From Lasioglossum baleicum (taxonomy: Eukaryota; Arthropoda; Insecta; Hymenoptera; Halictidae): a stretch of DNA of 64,000 nt. Positions 22,301 through 32,768 of the stretch are shown here, piece by piece; position 1 is the first letter of the stretch, and every line of letters starts with the position of its first letter. Position numbers and translations under genes: made by a program. Under the pieces are notes generated by a model. It was not told where the DNA came from and searched no databases. It was given only the letters and a program-made list of their open reading frames with translations. The DNA is taken from positions 543,501 through 607,500 of the forward strand of contig NC_134948.1 in the NCBI RefSeq assembly GCF_051020765.1. The letters run 5' to 3'.

Positions 22301-22610
22301 TCCCAATGCGGCAATTGTCTGGATGCCCAACAGTACCTGCGGTCCGATCTTCGGTAGTATGGTGAACTCGTGTTCCCACTCGTACCCCATAGTGATGAAA
22401 GGGAGTCGTAACGTGCCATTCGGACGTGTATTCGACCCGTCGGCCAGGCCGACCAGGCCGTTCGTGCTCCGTGGGGCGATGCCCTGTTCCCGGGCCCATT
22501 CCTGTACTTCTTCGTTGACGCACGACAATTGTGCTCCCGTGTCCAGGAGGGCCTCTACCTGCCGGCCATTGATCAGTATTGATAGCAGTGGCCGGGGTGT
22601 ATAATTTATT
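19391..22610 (-). pseudogene. Gypsy-3 Pol: protease, RT, RNase H, integrase
   Basis: Protease motif VEALLDTGAQLS is at about 22540-22580. RT follows (FCVDFRKLNERSEKDAFPLP, AYLDDIITV) to about 21560, where sequence is missing and the frame shifts. A stop replaces a codon near 21398. RNase H (LQTDASDYGLG; TDHQALRWL) and integrase (ITDNGRQFIG; NPVERANKVV) are open in 19533-21362 until a shift near 19780. There the conserved tail (KLAPKYSGPYTV) continues in the ORF3 frame. Clearly inactive, yet most domains remain recognisable. Confidence 0.85.
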
Positions 22611-23631
22611 GCGGGGTCCTGCGGTCGTTCGATTGTGCCGCGCCCCTCGGCCCGTTTCCCGACGGGTTTCCGGCGTATTGATTACCTGGCACCGTGCACA
22701 GAATCGCCGATATATGTTACGACACTCGAAGCGGTTGTGGCCCCGCTGTTTGCACCGCCAGCAATGCGTGATGGGGCTGTATGTGTCGTTCGCTGGGTTC
22801 ACTGGGTTCGCCGGTTGCTGACCGGCATTGTACGTGGCCGCCACGTCAGGCGTGCGGTGTTCCGGACCCGCTTCGTAGGCGGTGCCCCGGGTAGGAGGCC
22901 TCTGCATTTTGTTTTTTCGTTCGAGGGCCCTCTCGATGCGTTGTACGTGGCCCAGTAGATCGTCCAAGTCCTTTACATGCGCCGGGTTAATCACGACGGT
23001 ATGTTCCGGCAACATGTTTTCGTAGACCGTTTCCAGGTAGTCGGTGGTAGGTATGTCGGCCCGTCGCATCAATGTGATGAGAGCGTTCATGTATTTCTGA
23101 AACGGCTCTCCCGGCTTCTCGTTCCCGCTGTAGCTACGTCTGTTCCGCGGCGAAATTAGCTATGAACTTCTTTTTGAAGTCCGCCCACGTGTCGATTCCG
23201 TGTTTACTGTTCCGGTACCATACCTGCGCGTCCCCGCGTACAAGCTCGGTGACTCCCCGTAGCAGTTCCGCGTCGGAGAGGCAGTACGTCTCCTGTAATT
23301 CCGGGAGACGTTCTACGAACGCATGTGGGTCTTTCCCATCCGTGGTGCATGCCCATTTTCGCATGCGGTCCATGTTCCTTCCGGGGTCGTCCGGAGACTC
23401 GACGGTGATGAAAGTTTGCGTGGGCGGCCCGCTGGCCGTTGGTTTCGGATCGTCCATTCTGAATAGTCGTTCGGGCAGACAAAACAATTCTTCCGTCTGT
23501 GCACGGATACAGCTTTCCCAGTGCTGTCGAAGTTCCTCCGGGGTCCCGGTGGTCGATAGGCGTAGGCGTCGCAGTTCGGCGATGATTCGATGCACTTGTA
23601 CTCTGGTAACTTGTGCAGGGCCCTGTGACAT
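22600..23631 (-). pseudogene. Gypsy-3 Gag
   Basis: ATG at 23631. The capsid-like part (WACTTDGKDPHAFVERLPEL; AQVWYRNSKHG) ends at a frameshift near 23134. It continues in the frame of 23090 to the nucleocapsid with a canonical knuckle CWRCKQRGHNRFEC at about 22700-22740 followed by CARC. Capsid proteins of this kind package the element RNA. Confidence 0.8.
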
Positions 23632-23930
23632 GCCCTGTCGACTTCACCTGGTCCTTGGATTGCGTGGCGCGTTTCAAAACTGCCCGCGCGGTCGCAGTAA
23701 CGCCGTGTGCCCCGAGATGGCGCGCACTCTCACTCTTGTTCATCGGCACTGTCACTGTCGGTCGACGCTAAGTGTCGCGGAACTGCCACATTTGTCGGAT
23801 TTCACTGGTCACCCTGATCGAACGCGAGATGTCGCGCACGATGCATCATTTCCGACCGGCGAGGTAGCCGCACGTTAACCTCGAAATTTCGCCACGTGGC
23901 CGTTATTCCGACGCGTGTTTTTCGCACCGA

Positions 23931-23948
23931 GTCCCTGTTCGGGCGCCA
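23931..23948 (-). promoter_or_regulatory. Gypsy-3 primer-binding site (tRNA-Lys type)
   Basis: In sense orientation TGGCGCCCGAACAGGGAC, the 18-base sequence known as the tRNA-Lys primer site in several retroelements. It directly follows the 5' LTR. Confidence 0.85.
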
Positions 23949-24915
23949 TATAACGGTTCTGCTTCCGGCGGGATGTGTTTGCCACGGTTGTCGTGTCCTC
24001 TCGTGCTGAATAGCTCGCCGAGCCAGGTTCGTTTACTGGCGAGAGAATCGACGGAAGCTGAAAATGACTAGGTACGCGGGGCGAGAAATAACGACGGCGT
24101 GGATATGTATTTTCGGGCCTCACTACTCGTACTTTCGCGGAACCGGGTGTGACTGGTGCGTGAATCTAACGGGGATCCCGGATCGCGACGCGTGATTGTT
24201 CATTCGCGTAACTGGTGCGTGAATTTACCGGTGTCATGAGATCGGGGCGTCGCGACGCGTGCCCGGCAATCTGGTGCGTGTGACGACTCAGGGTACAGGC
24301 AGGAGTGGACCAGGAAACCCTACCACGAGTCGGGACGACCTCGTGGCGGTTCTACGATAAATGAAGAGGATGCTGTCCCCTTCATTTAAGCGTCTCCGTG
24401 GCTGACGGAGTTCTCAAGGTGCTGCCCTGAGAGATCGTGCTCGGGGGCTGGCCGAACGGCAGAAAAGATGCTGTCCTTTCTGTTTGGCGAGTATGCTGTA
24501 GCCGCCGGTGGGAAATGCCGATGCCGAGAAGGCCGATGCTGTCGGCAACTCGACGTCGAGAGCGTGGGAATCAGGAAGAGTGGATAGCGATACGTACCAC
24601 TATTCTGGAGAAGATTCCTAGCTGCTGGCCAGGATGGAAAAGAGGCCCGTGCCTCGTTTGCATCGCCTTTTATAGGCCTAGGTTGGTGGTGGGGGAACTG
24701 GTGCGGGGGAAAGCGGATGTGTGACGTCGTGTTTCCGTGTCCGCCAAGATGGCCGAACCTCGACGTCCGTTTCCCGCCGAATGTGTCTCGGAGCGCGGGA
24801 CTGTATATCGTGACGCGGTGTGTGTGTACGGCGTGTTCGGCAGTTCTCGGCGTCAGTCGGCGGTGTTCGGCGCGTGTCTATTGGTAACAGGCCTGCACCG
24901 TACAGGTCTGTTACA
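23949..24915 (-). repeat. Gypsy-3 5' LTR
   Basis: About 967 bp; in sense it starts TGTAACAGACC and ends CCGTTATA next to the primer site. The last two bases are TA rather than CA, probably a mutation. It contains three CTGGTGCGTG copies about 60 bases apart (24152, 24211, 24271) and three GATGCTGTC copies (about 24370-24545). Confidence 0.7.
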
Positions 24916-24916
24916 A

Positions 24917-25405
24917 TATAAAGGATGCCCAAAATTTAAAGAGATAAAAGAAAGATTTTTAATGAACAAAAATAAAAAAGTAGAAGTAAGTAATGCAATT
25001 TTAGGGAATAGTAATAACTTCCTCACACAACAAAGATTACAAAGAAATAAAACATATTCACAATGTCTCACAAGTAGGGAACATAATATACACAACCAAA
25101 GCCAATTACAAATAAAAACTCAAAACGAAACAATGCAAAGACAAGGTAAAAATACAACATTACCACAACACCCAACACAAACAAATGCAGACACAAGTAT
25201 ATACAAACAACATGAAACAGATCACCATTTAGCTGAATTCAAAGAATTCAAAGAACTCATGATACAACAAATGTACAGAATTGAAAACCTAATTGCACAA
25301 AATACATACAACATAGAGAAACTAAGACAGACGTTCAATGGAATGGACACAGATATAAACGTAACAGACGAAAACATAACAATCACAGACACACAAAATG
25401 GCTAA
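24917..25405 (+). pseudogene. I-like ORF1, C-terminal part (Gag-like)
   Basis: Begins inside a zinc-knuckle end (YKGCPKF), as in the Gag-like ORF1 of I/Jockey elements, immediately after the Gypsy-3 LTR. The remaining ~160 codons are Gln/Asn/Lys-rich with a possible coiled coil near the end (EFKEFKELMIQQMYRIENL). The stop TAA at 25403-25405 overlaps the ORF2 start ATG at 25398. The N-terminal part is not present in the window. Confidence 0.7.
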
Positions 25406-25753
25406 CACAAACAACACACCAAATAACATACATTATAATTTAATATCAGCAAATGTTAACTCAATAGTAACTAACGAAAGAAGACATACATAACATAACA
25501 CAAATGATAAATCAAAAGAATCCAGATTTCTTGCTATTGAATGAAACAAAACTAAAACAACAACACTGCCCCAAATTTAACAATTATAGAATGATAAGGA
25601 ACGACAGAAAATCAGCAAATGGAGGAGGAGTAGCTATTCTAGTCAAAAAGGAAATAGAATTTGAAAGCATAACGATACCAAAAACCTTAAGTATTATAGA
25701 AATAGTTATCTTAAAAATTAAAATAAGTAACCATAACAATTTATTTATTATAT

Positions 25754-26028
25754 TGTAACGAAGTCTCTATTACACTAAATAAATGGACACACTTTCAATA
25801 ACTGTAATACGCTACTTTTCGGAGGAAAGCAACTTATCTTTGGCTAAATCGCTTTTATCGCCTTTGACGTCTTCAACGTCCGCTCTCTATCGTGTTTGTC
25901 TTTCGACTCTCAATCGTTCCAGCGTCGTTTTCCTAACGACGCTGTAACCAACCTGAATCTTCCAACAATTCTATACAACGGGTATACCGACAGACGCATA
26001 ACATTAGTATGCCGGTAGACCCGTAACA
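25754..26028 (-). repeat. Gypsy-2 3' LTR
   Basis: 275 bp beginning TGTAACGAAGTC on the plus strand and ending CCCGTAACA. The termini TGTAAC/GTTACA are inverted. No mismatch with the partner seen by eye. Confidence 0.95.
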
Positions 26029-26448
26029 CTTCCCCCCCTCCTCCAAAAAAAACGAACTTTATTCAAAAATTAAAAAAAAAAAAAAAAATGACCTGTGATT
26101 TTGTAGGAGCAAAAATAATGAAACAAACACCGTGGACCCTCCAAAATCACCAACTAACCCGGCATTTGCCCGACGCTCCAGGGAAAACCACGGCTTAAAA
26201 ACCTGGAGTGGTTAGCGGCCGAAATACAACAATATCAATTAACAATTAGTAACTTCAAAATAACAACAATATTATAATTCTAATGTATGCGGTCTTCAAT
26301 TTCTCCCTCCACAACTTGCTTTTCCTTTTCTTTTCTTGTACTCCTGCAAATTAGTAGACCAGCGATTCCTAGCATACCAGGATTAACGTTAGCATCTTCG
26401 AAAACTAAGGCTTATTATTGATTTTTTTAATAATAATTTCTACTACTA

Positions 26449-28944
26449 CTACTTATCATTGAACTTCGCAAGTCTATTAACATGCACTACTTTAAATTTC
26501 TGTTTATTCTTCTTAATCCTATAGACAACATCACTCAATTTTGTGTTAATAACATACGGTCCATCCCAATGACATTGAAGTTTAGGGCACTTCCCTTTTA
26601 CTCTGAGAGGCTGATATAACCATACCAAATCCCCTTCCCGAAAAGATTTCTCCACTACTTTAGAATCATATTGCTGTTTCATTTTAAACGAAGAAATTTC
26701 TTGTTGCTTTCTAACGAATTTGTGAATAGTATCCATTTTATCTCTCAAATCTAAATTGAAATCACAATACAAAACATTCCTAATTGGAAGACTTCCGCGC
26801 AACAAATCCAATGGCAAACAAATATCTCGACCGTATAACATCATTGATGGACTTAATTTTAAACTTTCATGCTGAGCAGACCTATACGCAAGAAGAAAAA
26901 GAGGGACTAAGTCGTCCCAATCCCTTTGATGCTTAGACACAAACATTGAAAGATATTGAAGAATTGTCCTATTTAACCTTTCTACAAGACCATCCGATTG
27001 TGGATGTAAAGGAGTCGTTCTAGTTTTCTTAGTGCCCAACAAAATCATTAGTTCTTTAAAAATATTTGATTCAAAAGTTCGGCCTTGATCAGAATGAATT
27101 TCTTGAGGAACTCCGTGACGACTTACAATATCCTTAATTAACGCATTAGCTACGGTTTTAGCCTGAAAATTTGGTAAAGGTATTACTTCTGGCCATCTAG
27201 TGAAGTAATCTGCCACAACTAACATAAAACGGTTTCCAGAAAATGATTTTGGTAAAGGACCTAAGATGTCTAAAGCTATTCTCTCGAAAGGAGAACCTAC
27301 ATTGTAAATTTGCAACAATCCCTTGCCACGATTAGCCGTGCCTTTCCTGGAGATACAAACCTCACAACGATTACACCATTTTTCTACATCCTTAATACAA
27401 TTAACCCAATAAAAACGTTCCCTGATCCGAGAAACTGTTTTATTGATGCCGAAATGTCCCCCAGCAGTCGAATCATGAGCCTCACGAAGAACTGCATCTT
27501 TCTTTTCTCTCGGTACCACTAATTGCCAAACTATCTTTTTTCCCTCCGCAGATTCCCACTTTTTGAATAAAAGACCATCTCGAATCTCTAAAGATTCCCA
27601 CAATGAGAAATAAAATTTAACCTCCGGTGACGTAGCCGTCAAAACTTCTTTAGGCGGCTTTTTTCCCAACAGTTTACTTTTAAAAACCAATTCTAAGTGT
27701 GGATCATTCCTCTGAGAACTCTCCCAATCCTGCATTTCAAACAAAGAACACTGAGTACGAAGGATTGGAATTTCTTCAACCTCCTGACAATGTTCGTCCC
27801 TACTTTCTGCATTTAAACAATGCCTACAATTATCTGTCCAACAAGGCCTTCTAGATAACGCATCAGCATTGGAATGTAATTTACCACTCCGATAACAAAT
27901 CGTGAAATCGTATTGTTGAAGTCTTTCTAACCATCTGGCTATCTGACCCTCAGGGTTTTTAAACGAAAGTAACCACGATAACGCCGCATGATCTGTACGT
28001 ACTGTAAATTTCCTTCCATACAAGTAATGATGAAAATGCTCTATAGCTTTAATTATCGCCAACAACTCCCTTCGGGTAATGCAATAGTTTTTTTCTGATT
28101 TGTTTAGAGATTTATTAAAATAAGCAACCACTCTCTCTTCACCATCCTGAACCTGCAGTAAAACCGCCCCTATACCGACATTCGAAGCATCCGTATCTAA
28201 CAGGAATGGATCACTGTGCGAAGGATAAGCTAAAATCGGTGTTGAAGTTAAACAAATTTTTAACTCTTCAAAAGCTTTCTCCGCTTTCTCTGACCAAACA
28301 AAACTTTTATTTTCCGTCAAGTCAAAAAGCGGCCTTGCAACAGTGGCATAATTCTTTACAAACCGCGAAAAATAAGTACACAACCCTAAAAAGCTTTTCA
28401 TTTCCGACTTATTCCTCGGTCTAGGCCACTCTCTGATCGTGGAAATTTTCTCCGGATTCGTTTTAACACCTTCCCTAGAAACAATGTGCCCTAAGTATTT
28501 CACCTCTGCATGAAAAAAAGAACATTTTTGAGGAGCCACAAGAAGACCTGCTACGCGTAGTTTATCAAATACCAAATGCAAATTTTGCAGTTCCTCTTCG
28601 AACGTCTTCCCAAAAATGATAATATCGTCTAGATAAACGAGACACTTTCGCCAAGTCAAATCTCCCAAAACATTTTCCATTAACCTCTCAAACGTAGCTG
28701 GAGCATTACACAACCCAAACGGCATCACCCTAAACTGCCATAACCCTTCGCCTACTGAAAACGCAGTCTTTTCGCGATCCCTCTCATCCATCTCGATCTG
28801 CCAATAACCACTCTGCAGGTCCAAAACCGTAAACCACGAAGATCCCGCAATCGCATCCAGAGTATCGTCAATCCGAGGTAAGGGATATGAATCTTTCTTC
28901 GTTATGTTGTTTAGCTGGCGATAATCTATACAAAACCTTGTCAA
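26449..28944 (-). CDS. Gypsy-2 Pol: RT, RNase H, integrase
   Basis: Open for 831 codons. RT: TRFCIDYRQLNNITKKDSYP, LDLQSGYWQI, YLDD at about codon 103. RNase H: DTDAS at about 250 and TDHAALSWL. Integrase: H-H-C-C zinc domain at about 490-535, catalytic D at DILGPLP (about 558), D at SDQGRTFES (about 620), E at VERLNR (about 656). The C-terminal tail follows the usual WDGPYVI pattern. All catalytic residues I look for are present. The first codons belong to the preceding protease/RT frame from which it is shifted by one base near 28950. Confidence 0.92.
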   Translation of the reverse strand: MTRFCIDYRQLNNITKKDSYPLPRIDDTLDAIAGSSWFTVLDLQSGYWQIEMDERDREKTAFSVGEGLWQFRVMPFGLCNAPATFERLMENVLGDLTWRKCLVYLDDIIIFGKTFEEELQNLHLVFDKLRVAGLLVAPQKCSFFHAEVKYLGHIVSREGVKTNPEKISTIREWPRPRNKSEMKSFLGLCTYFSRFVKNYATVARPLFDLTENKSFVWSEKAEKAFEELKICLTSTPILAYPSHSDPFLLDTDASNVGIGAVLLQVQDGEERVVAYFNKSLNKSEKNYCITRRELLAIIKAIEHFHHYLYGRKFTVRTDHAALSWLLSFKNPEGQIARWLERLQQYDFTICYRSGKLHSNADALSRRPCWTDNCRHCLNAESRDEHCQEVEEIPILRTQCSLFEMQDWESSQRNDPHLELVFKSKLLGKKPPKEVLTATSPEVKFYFSLWESLEIRDGLLFKKWESAEGKKIVWQLVVPREKKDAVLREAHDSTAGGHFGINKTVSRIRERFYWVNCIKDVEKWCNRCEVCISRKGTANRGKGLLQIYNVGSPFERIALDILGPLPKSFSGNRFMLVVADYFTRWPEVIPLPNFQAKTVANALIKDIVSRHGVPQEIHSDQGRTFESNIFKELMILLGTKKTRTTPLHPQSDGLVERLNRTILQYLSMFVSKHQRDWDDLVPLFLLAYRSAQHESLKLSPSMMLYGRDICLPLDLLRGSLPIRNVLYCDFNLDLRDKMDTIHKFVRKQQEISSFKMKQQYDSKVVEKSFREGDLVWLYQPLRVKGKCPKLQCHWDGPYVINTKLSDVVYRIKKNKQKFKVVHVNRLAKFNDK

Positions 28945-29660
28945 ACCATCTTTCTTTTAACTAAAACCACCGGCGACATCCAAGAGCTAACCGATTTTTC
29001 AATCACCCCCTGGTTTTCCATGTCCGCAATTAACTGCCGTACTTCGTCCTTTCGCTGAACGGGAACCCTACGGGGAGCTTGTTTAATAGGTGCGTGACCT
29101 CCTGTATCTATTCGATGCTTCACTACCTTGCACTTTCCCAACTGCTTTTTATCTTTTGCGAAGACGTCTTGAAATGAAATTAGAAAATTCCTAAAGTCTT
29201 CCTTCTCACTCTGGCCCAGGAGTACGGAATTTTCTTCCAAAATCGGAAACAAAAACTCTGGCAAAACCCGGTCTTCAGAATCCCCTGCAATGCCTTCGCC
29301 ACTTTCCGAAGACCAAGCATCGATAGAACAATCATTAAACCAAATTTTGTCTACTCCGGCAATATGCAAACAGTTATTCTCCAAATCGACCGAACACCTA
29401 TATCTTGACAGAAAATCCAGCCCTAAAATGCAATCTTCCTCGATATCGACAACGAGAAACCTATGCCGAACGCGTAGTTTTCCAAACTCAACAAAAGTGC
29501 TACGCTCCCCGAAAATCTGAACCCTCTCTCCTGTAACGGATCTAAGATGTATTTCGCCTGACATTGAGCAACAACCCTCAACTGACGTCCCCTTTAGGAG
29601 TGAAACTCGCGAACCGGTATCGACAATGAACTTTCGGGAATGACCATCCAGAAGGCCCAT
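28941..29660 (-). CDS. Gypsy-2 protease and start of RT
   Basis: Protease motif FIVDTGSRVSLL lies near the N-terminus and CILGLDFLSRYRCSV further on, then the linker to RT (HRIDTGGHAPIKQAPRRVP, VSSWMSPVVLV). The frame ends in a stop at the junction with the RT frame. The protease would cleave the Gag-Pol precursor. The ATG at 29660 is probably not the true start; the frame continues upstream toward Gag. Confidence 0.85.
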   Translation of the reverse strand: MGLLDGHSRKFIVDTGSRVSLLKGTSVEGCCSMSGEIHLRSVTGERVQIFGERSTFVEFGKLRVRHRFLVVDIEEDCILGLDFLSRYRCSVDLENNCLHIAGVDKIWFNDCSIDAWSSESGEGIAGDSEDRVLPEFLFPILEENSVLLGQSEKEDFRNFLISFQDVFAKDKKQLGKCKVVKHRIDTGGHAPIKQAPRRVPVQRKDEVRQLIADMENQGVIEKSVSSWMSPVVLVKRKMV

Positions 29661-29749
29661 GACGCTAACACCAGACTCGACCGCGACGTTATTAACCGAA
29701 GAAATTCGACAGAGGGTATTTTCTTGTATTTGATCGTTTGCAACCCTCT

Positions 29750-30700
29750 TTACAACGATCCCTTCTGGTTTCCCGAAGCGTTAGTCTTATTCAAAGAACA
29801 ATTTGAAGAAATATGACCAATTTTTCCGCATTTCCAGCAAGTCAAAGGTCTGCTAAAGTCACGTGGCTGTCCCCCGTATGGACGAAAACGGCGCGTGTCC
29901 ATCCTCGCACTCTCCTGCATAGGCTGCTGGGACCTCCAAGAGTCCTGAAAATTTAGAGCTTCCACCCTCACCGCGATCGCGAGTGTCTCGTCCAGTGTGG
30001 AACGATTCATCGAAGCAAGAGTAACATCTCTCTTGAGATTGTGGTCCCCGATCGCCTCAAGGAACCTCTGATGCGCTTGTTTATCGCGAAATTCCGGTGT
30101 CGCGTCAGGGAAAGCCGAATGGGAAAGAAAACAAATTTGGTTAGCCAAAGCCCGAAGAGACTCTCCCCTACGTTGTCTATAATTAAAGAACCTAAACCGG
30201 TCTAGCTGAGCCAAGTGCTCATTGCCATATTGAATATTTAATCGAGAAACAAGCGCGTCAAAGTCGGTACGTTTCGATTCCTCGAGACACGACAGGGCCG
30301 TAAGGGCCTCACCCTCAAGAGAGTCTACGAGGGCCAGACTCTTAGTAGTATCATCCCAGTTATTAATCTTTGCCAGGGTAAGAAACTGTGTCAAGTACAG
30401 TCTCCATGAACCCGAACCGTTAAATTTTGCGGGTTTAACGCGGTAACAAGATGGATTAGCATTGCACGGACGCGAACATTGATTGAACGCGCGTGAACCT
30501 ACGTCACCGGCGGCCTCACGGTTCCCATCCCCTACAAATCTCTCCAAAAGAGAAGTAAGTTGGCAAAGACTGGCCTGATTATTCGCTAACTGTGTTTGCA
30601 TGGACGTGAACTCCTCCGCTCGAAAATTCGCCTGGTTTTCCAGCAGTCGAGCTTCCAAAGCCGCGAGACGCTCCTCCAAACGAACAGATCGAGTCTGCAT
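29750..30700 (-). CDS. Gypsy-2 Gag
   Basis: 316 codons from ATG 30700. The N-terminal third forms a coiled coil (RLEERLAALEARLLENQ). A capsid-like domain follows (KPAKFNGSGSWRLYLTQF; YRQRRGESLRALANQI). It ends with one canonical CCHC knuckle, CWKCGKIGHISSNC. Structural protein of the virus-like particle. Confidence 0.9.
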   Translation of the reverse strand: MQTRSVRLEERLAALEARLLENQANFRAEEFTSMQTQLANNQASLCQLTSLLERFVGDGNREAAGDVGSRAFNQCSRPCNANPSCYRVKPAKFNGSGSWRLYLTQFLTLAKINNWDDTTKSLALVDSLEGEALTALSCLEESKRTDFDALVSRLNIQYGNEHLAQLDRFRFFNYRQRRGESLRALANQICFLSHSAFPDATPEFRDKQAHQRFLEAIGDHNLKRDVTLASMNRSTLDETLAIAVRVEALNFQDSWRSQQPMQESARMDTRRFRPYGGQPRDFSRPLTCWKCGKIGHISSNCSLNKTNASGNQKGSL

Positions 30701-30739
30701 CTCGTTCCGCTAGTCGCTTGCTCAACAGCAGAATCCCAC

Positions 30740-30750
30740 TTCTGACACCA
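30740..30750 (-). promoter_or_regulatory. Gypsy-2 primer-binding site
   Basis: Sense TGGTGTCAGAAGTGGGAT begins one base inside the 5' LTR. TGG...TCAGAAGTGGG sites are common in insect Gypsy elements. Confidence 0.8.
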
Positions 30751-30751
30751 A

Positions 30752-31026
30752 TGTAACGAAGTCTCTATTACACTAAATAAATGGACACACTTTCAATAAC
30801 TGTAATACGCTACTTTTCGGAGGAAAGCAACTTATCTTTGGCTAAATCGCTTTTATCGCCTTTGACGTCTTCAACGTCCGCTCTCTATCGTGTTTGTCTT
30901 TCGACTCTCAATCGTTCCAGCGTCGTTTTCCTAACGACGCTGTAACCAACCTGAATCTTCCAACAATTCTATACAACGGGTATACCGACAGACGCATAAC
31001 ATTAGTATGCCGGTAGACCCGTAACA
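30752..31026 (-). repeat. Gypsy-2 5' LTR
   Basis: 275-bp partner of 25754-26028, followed on the plus strand by the ATAT duplication and the continuing I-like endonuclease. Confidence 0.95.
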
Positions 31027-32768
31027 ATATCAATGTATGCGCCAGGAGTAGAATCTACAGAATTCATAAACGAACTAGAATATATAGTGAAATAGCTAGA
31101 ATTAGAAAAAATAAACAACTTTTATATTATAGCAGGCGACCTAAACGCAAAGCATCCAAACTGGGAAAACCATTATTATAACGGCAGAGGATTAGCTCTC
31201 GCAAACTGGCTAGACGATAATAGTATCCAATTCAGAGAATGTCTCTAAAAAATACAAATATACCAACATTTTATAGGGGCAACTCATATATTGATGTGGG
31301 TCTGATTGACAGCAGAATAAACTTACACAATGTAAACACAGATAACACAATAAAAACTATCATTATGGATAGCGATCACAGGGCAATTAACATACAATTT
31401 TCACTCCCAAACAAAGAAGATAGAATATGTTTTACAACACCAAACAGTCCACTCATATATAATAAAACAAAATGGCCTGATTTTAAAAAGTATTTAACCA
31501 CGAACTACAACAATAGTATACCGGCAGACAGAAATCTAACAAACCAAGAAATTGACGAGGGACTAGCACTAATTAATGAATCAATAGAAAAAGCAATTGA
31601 TATACACTTACCCAAACAAACAGAATACAACTCCACTGAATTGTATCTGAATAGAAAAATTAAAGATTTACTCAAGACAAAAAGTAAATTGATCTCTATT
31701 TTAAATAACGAATATAGAAAACCATCTATTCAAGCTCACGTTATAATAAAAGAAACAAAAGAATTAATTAAAAGCTGTAAAATTCAAATCAAACAAGAAT
31801 TCCAATCATTGGTAAATAGATACTGGGAAAACAAGATTAAAAAGATACCTTTACACTCAAATAAAACGTTCCCACAATTGAACCCCATTTTCAGAAAAAA
31901 GAACAAAATAGAAATTCCAAATTTAGAAATAAATAACAATAACACAAAGATAATAGAAGAAGCAGAAATCCCGCTAGACAAAATATACAAAAACGAAAAA
32001 AATAATTTCATCATAACAAACGAAAAAGATAAAATGAATGTAATTGGAGCAAGTTTTGCAGCAGTCTACTCACAAAATAAAGAACTAGGTAAAATAAGAC
32101 TCACAGAACTTAGCGAAGAACATAATAAAAAATTAATGGAAGAAATTAAAGAAGCAACGATAACGGGAAAAAGCTTAATACAGTTCACAGAAAGCAACCG
32201 AGCAACGAATCCCTCATGGGACGAAGATCCAAAATACTTCACGAACGTATACATGATGGAGAGAATATTTCAAACACTAAATAATAAAAAATCTGCAGGA
32301 CCGGACAAAATACCTAATATAGTTTTAAAGAATCTACCGAGTCGAATCATAGACGAGTACACAATTCTATTCAATAATTGCCTAAACAATTCTTATTTCC
32401 CAAATGAATGGAAAACGGCCAAGGTCATACCAATCTGCAAAAAAGGAAAAGATCCAACACAATCCACAAGCTATAGATCAATCAGTTTACTACTACTACT
32501 AAAATTAAAATAATCCCAGACGAACAATTCGGATTTAGATACAAAATGAGCACCGTACATGCATTACAAAAATTAACTTCAGATATACACGAAGCAATAG
32601 ACAACAAAGAAAGTGTAGCAGCATGTCTAATAGATTTAGAAAAGGCATTTGACACAATATGGGTGAAGGGCCTACTATATAAATTAAACAAAAAGGGATG
32701 CCCAGCCCATCTTATAAAAATAATTGCAAGCATGCTAAATAATAAAAAATTTTTTGTTTCCTTAGATA

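Larger units (their letters stand above)
18132..24915 (-). mobile_element. Gypsy-3, defective LTR retrotransposon with a third ORF
   Basis: The minus strand carries a 5' LTR (23949-24915), a tRNA-Lys-type primer site, Gag, protease, reverse transcriptase, RNase H and integrase, followed by a long third coding region. At least four frame breaks and a stop are visible. No copy of the LTR occurs left of the element, so the 3' LTR is lost or was rearranged. The right LTR abuts the I-like element at ATAT (24916). Confidence 0.85.
25754..31026 (-). mobile_element. Gypsy-2, young LTR retrotransposon
   Basis: Two 275-bp LTRs (25754-26028, 30752-31026) flank Gag, protease and RT/RNase H/integrase on the minus strand. 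The target duplication is ATAT (25750-25753 and 31027-31030). The purine tract lies at 26029-26043 (plus strand CTTCCCCCCCTCCTCC). The LTRs look identical by eye, so insertion was recent. One single-base shift between protease and RT is the only obvious lesion, and it lies in an A-rich run, so it may be an assembly error. Confidence 0.93.
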
